DNA from: an uncultured Porphyromonadaceae bacterium
GTDB lineage: Bacteria > Bacteroidota > Bacteroidia > Bacteroidales > Muribaculaceae
DNA: 64,000 nt
Direction: 5' to 3'
Assembly (NCBI GenBank): GCA_947175645.1
Contig: CAMWNP010000008.1
Span: forward strand, 39,454-103,453
Both the position numbers and the translations under genes were made by a program. Under the pieces are notes generated by a model. The model saw nothing but the letters and a program-made list of their open reading frames with translations. It was not told where the DNA came from and made no database searches. Shown here in pieces: positions 58,680-64,000 of the stretch. The first letter of the stretch is position 1; each line of letters begins with the position of its first letter.

Positions 58680-61600
58680 ATGAAAAAGCAACTTGCAATG
58701 TTAGCGGCTTTAGCAATCGCATGCGGAACTCCCGTTGTTTATAACGGCGTTTCCATCTCCGGTTTCTCAGCCGTTGCACAGTCCGGCAAGGCAACAGGTG
58801 TCGTTGTTGACGAAACCGGTGAGCCTATGGTCGGTGTTTCTGTGATTGTCAAAGGCAAAGCAGGTGGTGTGAACACTGACATCGACGGTAAGTTCGCAAT
58901 CGCCGCTAACCCCGGACAGACAATCGTCCTCTCTTATGTAGGCTACAAGCCCATGGAAGTTAAGTATGCAGGACAACCCCTCAACATTACCATGCAGCCC
59001 AACGCCAACGCTCTTGACGAGGTTGTCGTTACCGCTCTTGGTCTGAAAAAGGAAAAGAAATCTCTCGGTTACGCCATCGATGACATTGATGCCGAAGAAC
59101 TTATGCGTAACAAAACTTCAAACGCACTGAGTTCATTGTCAGGTAAAATCGCCGGTGTTAACATCACACAGGCCGGTGGTGGTGCCGGTGAAGGTGCTCA
59201 GATCAACCTCCGTGGTGGTACATCACTCCAGCGTGACAACCAGCCTCTGATTGTTGTTGACGGTGTGATCTACGATAACTCTACCTCAGTTGCCGGTAAC
59301 TCCGGTTTCGACGGTACTCAGGCTGCTTCTACAACCAACTCTAACCGTTTGATGGATATCAACCCCGAGGATATCGAAAACATGTCAGTCCTCAAAGGCC
59401 CGGCCGCTGCCGCTCTCTACGGTTCCCGTGCTGCAAACGGTGTTGTGATCATCACTACTAAAAAAGGCTCTAACGAAGGGAACGTTGAAATCAACGTAAG
59501 TGCAAAATATATCACTTCATGGGTGAAGAACCTTCCCAAAACCCAGAAACGTTACGGCCACGGTAACTTCCAGGATCAGTTTGATGGCGACGGAAACTAC
59601 CTCGGAACCCAATATCTGGATTTCAACGGCGGTCAATCTTCTTACAACTCTTGGGGTAAGGAAATCACCGGCGAAACTTACGATAACATCTCTGACTTCT
59701 ATCAGCAGGGTGGTGCATGGGATACCAACGTGAGTGTTTCCGGTGGTTCTCAGAACAACAGTTTCTATCTGTCAGGATCATTCTACGATCAGGAAGGTGT
59801 AATCCCCACCACAGGCTATAAGAAAGCAACCTTCCGTTTCAACGGTGATCAGAAATGGAAAATGCTGACCTTCGGTGCTAACGTGGCTTACTCTCAGGCC
59901 CACACCAAAAAGACCCTTACTTCTGCCGGTCTTTATGGCAACGGTGGTTACGCAGGTGGTGCCATGATGGGTGTTAACTCATGGGCTCCTGACATGGACA
60001 TGAAGGTCTACGAAAACGAAGATGGCACCCGCTATCGCGTATTCGGTGATCAGATTGATCCCTGGAACGATAAAACCAACCCTTACTGGATTCTTAACAA
60101 GAATAAGATCAAAGACCAGACTGACCGTTTCACCGGAAGTTTCAACATCAAGGCAGACATCACTGACTGGTGGTGGATCTCTTTCCGCACAGGTATCGAC
60201 ACCTACACCTATGATGACTCTAAGATCATCGGTGCAGGCGGTACAAATAAGGAACTCTGGCAGAAAGGTATGTATGTTGAAAACGACTACAAACACCAGT
60301 ACATCCAGACTAACTTGATGACCAACTTCAACAAGACATTCGGTGACTTCGGTTTCAACCTTCTCGCCGGTCTGACAACTGATGATACCAAAACTGCATC
60401 AAACTACCGTATGGCCTGGAACTTCACTGTTCCCGAATTCTATTCTTTCAGCAACACAACTGACACCAACAAGAGATTCCAGAGCACAATCTCACGTAAA
60501 CGTCTCGTTGGTGTTTACGGTGAATTCCGTGCAGACTGGAAAAACACTGTCTTCCTGACTGTTACCGGACGTAACGACTGGTCTTCAACTCTTCCTATCG
60601 AAAACCGCTCTTACTTCTATCCCTCATTCAGCGGTAGCGTTGTGTTCACTGAATTCATGCAGCCCAACGACATCCTTTCATTCGGTCGCGTTCGCGCATC
60701 TTGGGCTCGCGTAGGTAAGGACACCGGTGCTTACCAACTTGACACCCAGGCATGGCCCGTTCAGGAATTCCTCGGTGGATTTGAAGGATCAGCCGCATAC
60801 TGGGAGGCAGGTAACCCATATCTGAAACCTGAAATCTCTGAATCTACAGAACTCGGTCTTGAACTCCGCTTCTTCAACAACCGTCTGAAACTCGACTACG
60901 CTTTCTACACCAACAACTCTTACAACCAGATCATGTCTCCCCGTCTGTCAAACGCAACCGGTTACATCCTCCGTTCAGTTAACGCCGGCGACGTTTACAA
61001 CAAAGGTATGGAACTTTCAGTCGGCGGTACTATCATCGAAAACAAGGACTGGACTTGGGAATCTAACATCAACTTCGCCGGCAACCGCGGTTCTGTTAAA
61101 CACCTCATGGCCGGTATGGAAGTTCTTTACGTAACTGATGTTCAACTTGGTAGCGTTAAGGCTGCCTCTTTCAACGACGGTGTGTTCATGGGTCTTACCG
61201 GTGCTCACTGGGTACGTGACGAAAAAGGTAATCCTGTTCTCGACGACAACAACATGCCCAAAAAGAACAATGATTCAAACGGCTATGCCGGAAACCGTGA
61301 ACCTAACTTCACCGGTGGTTGGAACAACAACCTCCGCTGGAAAGACTGGTCACTGAACATGCTCTGGGAATTCCGCTTCGGTGGTGTTGTTTACAACGGT
61401 ACCAACTATATGATGACTGCTGCCGGTACATCTCACCTTACCGGTGACCGCGAATCACTCACAATCACCGGTGTTCACCAGACAGGTAAAGACAATGACG
61501 GCAATCCCACCTACGGTGATCCTGAAACTACCACTTACTATGCTGACCAGACTTACACTTACAACAGCAAGACTGTCAGCGGTCGCTGGTTGATCAACAA

Positions 61601-61904
61601 CTACTATCAGGATTACTATCTCTACGAAACTGACAACTGGTTGAAGAAAGTCAACTCATTCCGTCTGAGAAGCATCTCACTTTCTTACAATGTGCCCAAG
61701 GTTGCACTTGCCAAAACTAAAGTTATCAAACGTGCAGTAATCACCGCTTCTGCAAGCAACCTTCTCCTCTTCACCAACTACGACGGTGATCCCGAAGTTG
61801 CATCAGCAGGTTCTGGCCGTTCAGGTTCATCTTCAGTAGGTATCGACTACTGCGGTGTTCCCTCAACTGCAAGTTTCGCATTCGGTGTTAATCTGACATT
61901 CTAA
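58680..61904 (+). CDS. SusC-like TonB-linked outer-membrane transporter 2
   Basis: 1074 residues. Long signal region ending near AVAQS (residue 35), carboxypeptidase-like domain (GVVVDETGEPMVGVSVIVKG), TonB-box region (LDEVVVTALGLKKEKKSLGY), plug (INLRGGTSLQRDNQPLIVVD, MSVLKGPAAAALYGSRAANG) and barrel ending VNLTF. Complete and typical. The gene pair 58680-63789 has no linked hydrolase, regulator or sulfatase in the window, so the substrate cannot be read from context; RagA-type peptide import is one possibility. Confidence 0.94.
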   Translation: MKKQLAMLAALAIACGTPVVYNGVSISGFSAVAQSGKATGVVVDETGEPMVGVSVIVKGKAGGVNTDIDGKFAIAANPGQTIVLSYVGYKPMEVKYAGQPLNITMQPNANALDEVVVTALGLKKEKKSLGYAIDDIDAEELMRNKTSNALSSLSGKIAGVNITQAGGGAGEGAQINLRGGTSLQRDNQPLIVVDGVIYDNSTSVAGNSGFDGTQAASTTNSNRLMDINPEDIENMSVLKGPAAAALYGSRAANGVVIITTKKGSNEGNVEINVSAKYITSWVKNLPKTQKRYGHGNFQDQFDGDGNYLGTQYLDFNGGQSSYNSWGKEITGETYDNISDFYQQGGAWDTNVSVSGGSQNNSFYLSGSFYDQEGVIPTTGYKKATFRFNGDQKWKMLTFGANVAYSQAHTKKTLTSAGLYGNGGYAGGAMMGVNSWAPDMDMKVYENEDGTRYRVFGDQIDPWNDKTNPYWILNKNKIKDQTDRFTGSFNIKADITDWWWISFRTGIDTYTYDDSKIIGAGGTNKELWQKGMYVENDYKHQYIQTNLMTNFNKTFGDFGFNLLAGLTTDDTKTASNYRMAWNFTVPEFYSFSNTTDTNKRFQSTISRKRLVGVYGEFRADWKNTVFLTVTGRNDWSSTLPIENRSYFYPSFSGSVVFTEFMQPNDILSFGRVRASWARVGKDTGAYQLDTQAWPVQEFLGGFEGSAAYWEAGNPYLKPEISESTELGLELRFFNNRLKLDYAFYTNNSYNQIMSPRLSNATGYILRSVNAGDVYNKGMELSVGGTIIENKDWTWESNINFAGNRGSVKHLMAGMEVLYVTDVQLGSVKAASFNDGVFMGLTGAHWVRDEKGNPVLDDNNMPKKNNDSNGYAGNREPNFTGGWNNNLRWKDWSLNMLWEFRFGGVVYNGTNYMMTAAGTSHLTGDRESLTITGVHQTGKDNDGNPTYGDPETTTYYADQTYTYNSKTVSGRWLINNYYQDYYLYETDNWLKKVNSFRLRSISLSYNVPKVALAKTKVIKRAVITASASNLLLFTNYDGDPEVASAGSGRSGSSSVGIDYCGVPSTASFAFGVNLTF

Positions 61905-61929
61905 TTTTAACTGTCAAAAGGATCTAATA

Positions 61930-63789
61930 ATGAAACTATATAATAAATTTCTGATTGGCGCTGCTTCAATCCTCGGTCTTGGGTTGGTATCTTGTACTGA
62001 CTACCTGGATGTCAATGACAACCCCAACTCACCCTCTATCAAGCAGACCAAATATGAGCAACTCCTGCCTACCACACAGTTCTACATGAACCACATCTAC
62101 AATATCGCAGGACAGAACGCCTCATTCTACACAGGTAACTACATGCGCAACGCTAACAACAATGAGGGTTATGCTTCACGTTGGTTCCTTAACGGAACTG
62201 CTCGTGGCGCTAACGCGCAGCAGTGGTTCTACACCATGGTAGGTAACTCCTACAAACCCATGTACGAGAAATCAATGGAAGCCGGCGCATATCACTATGC
62301 AGGTATTGCAAAGATGCTTTACGCGTGGGGTTATTTCATGGAAGTTGACCTCTTCGGTGAAGTTCCTTACTATGAAGCATTTGGTGAGGCTGTGCTCCCC
62401 AAATTCAACACCGGTGACGTTATCTATCAGGAATGTTTCAATAATCTTGACGAGGCTATTGAACTTCTTTCAAGAACTCAGGAAAAGGGTGCTGTTTCTC
62501 TGGCTGCCGCTGACTACTGGAACGGTGGTGACACACAGAAATGGATCAAGGCCTGCTATCTTATGAAAGCACGCTGGATGAACCACTTCTCCAAGAAAGG
62601 CAACGGTTCTTACAAAGATGGTAAATATGACATGGATGCTATCCTTGACTGTCTTGCAAAAGCACAACAGAGCAATGCTGACAATACTGTAGTTCGTCAT
62701 CAGGACAATAACACAAACAGTGTTGACGTTCTCTGGAAAGAGCCGGTTGACTACAACCCCCTCTACTCTTGTATTGGTATGAACACCGCTATCTATGCAA
62801 CTGAAGTTCTTGTTAAGAACCTGACCAACTTTGACGGCAAAGGAATCAATGACCCCCGTGCCGACAAGTATATCCCATGGACCCGTTCAAGAAAATCTGC
62901 TGACAGCCCCGCAGAACTTGTTTGGACTGCCGATGGCAAATGGCGTCGTTCTCTTGGTGTGAACATGCAGACTCCCATCATCAACGACAATGGTCCTCAG
63001 GCAACTCTCTGGGACAACAACACTGAAAGTTGGTATGTATCACTTGACTCTCGTGCGAATGACACAGTTTATGTGTTCACTACTTGCGGTGGTACAGGTT
63101 ACTACGGCGGTACTGATCCCTTCTGGCGTCGTCTTAAATCTAACGAGGCTTCTTCACTGAGTGGTATTTGGTCAGTTCGTCCCACCTCTCCCTCTTATGT
63201 TGCTTCTTATGCTGAGGCCTGCTTCATCAAGGCTGAAGTTCTGATGCGCAAGGGTGACAAGAACGGTGCATACGATGCATACGTTAAAGGTGTACGTGCA
63301 AGCATCGACCAGATTAACGACCTCAACAAGGACTGGCGTGCTGAATTCCCCACCGCTGCTGATAACCCCACTTTCACTGACATGACTGATCAGGAAATAA
63401 ACGCTTTCGTTAACGGTGCCCTCGGAACTGCCGCAAACCTTACTATGGGTAAAATCATGACTCAGAAACTGATCGCTATGCCTTTCCACATGGAAAACTG
63501 GTGTGACATGCGTCGTTTCGACTATGATCAATCTGTATTCATGAACTGGGCTCCCCCGTTCTACTACACTAACGGTACAGGTGACTCATTCACTTATTGC
63601 CCCCCCGGCAAACATCCCCGTCGTTGGAAACAGGCTTCTTACGAATATACCTACAACGTGGACAACCTGATTGCTATCGGTGCTGAAGTTCCCGGTGCTT
63701 ATGACCTCCCCGGTGATGACATCAAGAACACTTGGTGGAACTCACTGCAGATCATGACCCTCCCCGTATTCTGGGACCGTGCAGACTAA
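61930..63789 (+). CDS. SusD-like surface lipoprotein 2
   Basis: 619 residues, lipobox GLVSC (Cys22). The N-terminal YLDVNDNPNSPS and later blocks AWGYFMEVDLFGEVPYYEAF and SYAEACFIKAEVLMRKGD mark the SusD-like subfamily often annotated as SusD/RagB nutrient-binding lipoprotein, distinct from the first SusD here. It follows SusC 2 by 25 nt and is followed by a strong terminator. It should sit on SusC 2 at the cell surface and bring in ligand. Confidence 0.92.
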   Translation: MKLYNKFLIGAASILGLGLVSCTDYLDVNDNPNSPSIKQTKYEQLLPTTQFYMNHIYNIAGQNASFYTGNYMRNANNNEGYASRWFLNGTARGANAQQWFYTMVGNSYKPMYEKSMEAGAYHYAGIAKMLYAWGYFMEVDLFGEVPYYEAFGEAVLPKFNTGDVIYQECFNNLDEAIELLSRTQEKGAVSLAAADYWNGGDTQKWIKACYLMKARWMNHFSKKGNGSYKDGKYDMDAILDCLAKAQQSNADNTVVRHQDNNTNSVDVLWKEPVDYNPLYSCIGMNTAIYATEVLVKNLTNFDGKGINDPRADKYIPWTRSRKSADSPAELVWTADGKWRRSLGVNMQTPIINDNGPQATLWDNNTESWYVSLDSRANDTVYVFTTCGGTGYYGGTDPFWRRLKSNEASSLSGIWSVRPTSPSYVASYAEACFIKAEVLMRKGDKNGAYDAYVKGVRASIDQINDLNKDWRAEFPTAADNPTFTDMTDQEINAFVNGALGTAANLTMGKIMTQKLIAMPFHMENWCDMRRFDYDQSVFMNWAPPFYYTNGTGDSFTYCPPGKHPRRWKQASYEYTYNVDNLIAIGAEVPGAYDLPGDDIKNTWWNSLQIMTLPVFWDRAD

Positions 63790-63810
63790 TCTCTGAACAA
63801 GCATAAACTC

Positions 63811-63841
63811 AAAAAGAGCGGCTCTATGGGCCGCTCTTTTT
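63811..63841 (+). terminator. Terminator after SusD 2
   Basis: AAAAAGAGCGGC and GCCGCTCTTTTT form perfect 12-bp arms with a 7-nt loop; T tract at the end. 21 nt after the stop. Confidence 0.9.
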
Positions 63842-63854
63842 CTTTGTTCTCCCC

Positions 63855-63884
63855 TTGCAATTTCGCTTCAAAAAGTTACCTTTG
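63855..63884 (+). promoter_or_regulatory. Promoter of a leader RNA at the right edge
   Basis: TTG at 63855-63857, 19 nt, TACCTTTG at 63877-63884. Transcription would start near 63889. Confidence 0.65.
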
Positions 63885-63887
63885 CAA

Positions 63888-64000
63888 ATCACTCCGCCAG
63901 GCTCGTTTATCACTGCCCGCAAGCGGGCTAAGCAGGGGACGGATACCCGGTCAGTTTCAGCCTGTTTCGTTTCCAGGCGCCCCCAAGGGGGCTAAGCAGA
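63888..64000 (+). ncRNA. Start of a structured RNA or leader (cut by window end)
   Basis: After the promoter come two similar hairpins, GCCCG-CAAG-CGGGC (63915-63928) and GCCCC-CAAG-GGGGC (63979-63992), each followed by TAAGCAG. The unit CAAG-S-GGGCTAAGCAG thus occurs at 63920-63935 and 63984-63999, 15 of 16 bases the same, 64 nt apart. CTGC (63913) can pair with GCAG (63932). It does not match the TPP, cobalamin, SAM or other riboswitch cores I know. Could be a tandem aptamer leader or a small RNA gene; the downstream gene is not visible. Confidence 0.5.

Overview
The window looks like a chromosomal segment of a gut-type Bacteroidales bacterium, most likely close to Muribaculaceae. Reasons seen in the sequence: two SusC/SusD pairs, several other TonB-dependent receptors and surface lipoproteins, secreted proteins ending in Bacteroidales-type C-terminal tails, the gene neighbourhood nadK-pdxJ-exbB-exbD-tonB, and many copies of the Bacteroidota promoter (-7 TAnnTTTG, often with a TTG or TTTG 19-20 nt upstream). 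Family-level placement is inference. No rRNA or tRNA gene, CRISPR array or recognisable transposase was seen.

Layout. 1-3320: end of a replication-type protein, then a thiamine unit (TPP riboswitch, TonB-dependent receptor, PnuT). 3317-9711 (minus): a probable four-gene operon of a leucine-rich-repeat surface protein, a large DUF2723 membrane protein, a polysaccharide deacetylase and QueG. 9856-10851: a Fic enzyme. 11016-18493 (minus): TonB-dependent receptor plus two modular lipoproteins built from related OB-like and trefoil-like modules. A divergent secreted protein (18743-20659) has a similar OB-like part. 20792-22039: zinc-type COG0523 GTPase. 22134-29648: two AT-rich BspA-like repeat proteins. 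29.7-33.1 kb: the least conventional region, with a 316-nt structured RNA transcription unit, an unrecognised protein directly behind it, an HTH-like regulator and a membrane-anchored kinase-like protein. 33.2-50.5 kb: mostly housekeeping genes (aldolase, a carboxyspermidine/saccharopine-type dehydrogenase, an AlbA_2 regulator, NAD kinase, PdxJ, the Exb-TonB system, (p)ppGpp and c-di-AMP enzymes, outer-membrane phospholipase, YchF, an alanine carrier). 50.8-63.8 kb: a histidine phosphatase leading into SusC/SusD, a surface lipoprotein, then a second SusC/SusD pair. The last about 115 bases begin another structured RNA leader.

How the genes work together. Much of the window concerns the outer membrane. 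ExbB, ExbD and the TonB-like protein would power the thiamine receptor, the 15.7-18.5 kb receptor and both SusC proteins, while lipoproteins capture ligands at the surface. The best candidates for something undescribed are the RNA-plus-protein unit at 29.7-31.1 kb, the receptor/OB-lipoprotein system at 11-20.7 kb, a hidden small transcription unit in the 41.8-42.6 kb gap, and the structured leader at the right edge. All functional calls come from reading the sequence and recalling family features. No database search was run.
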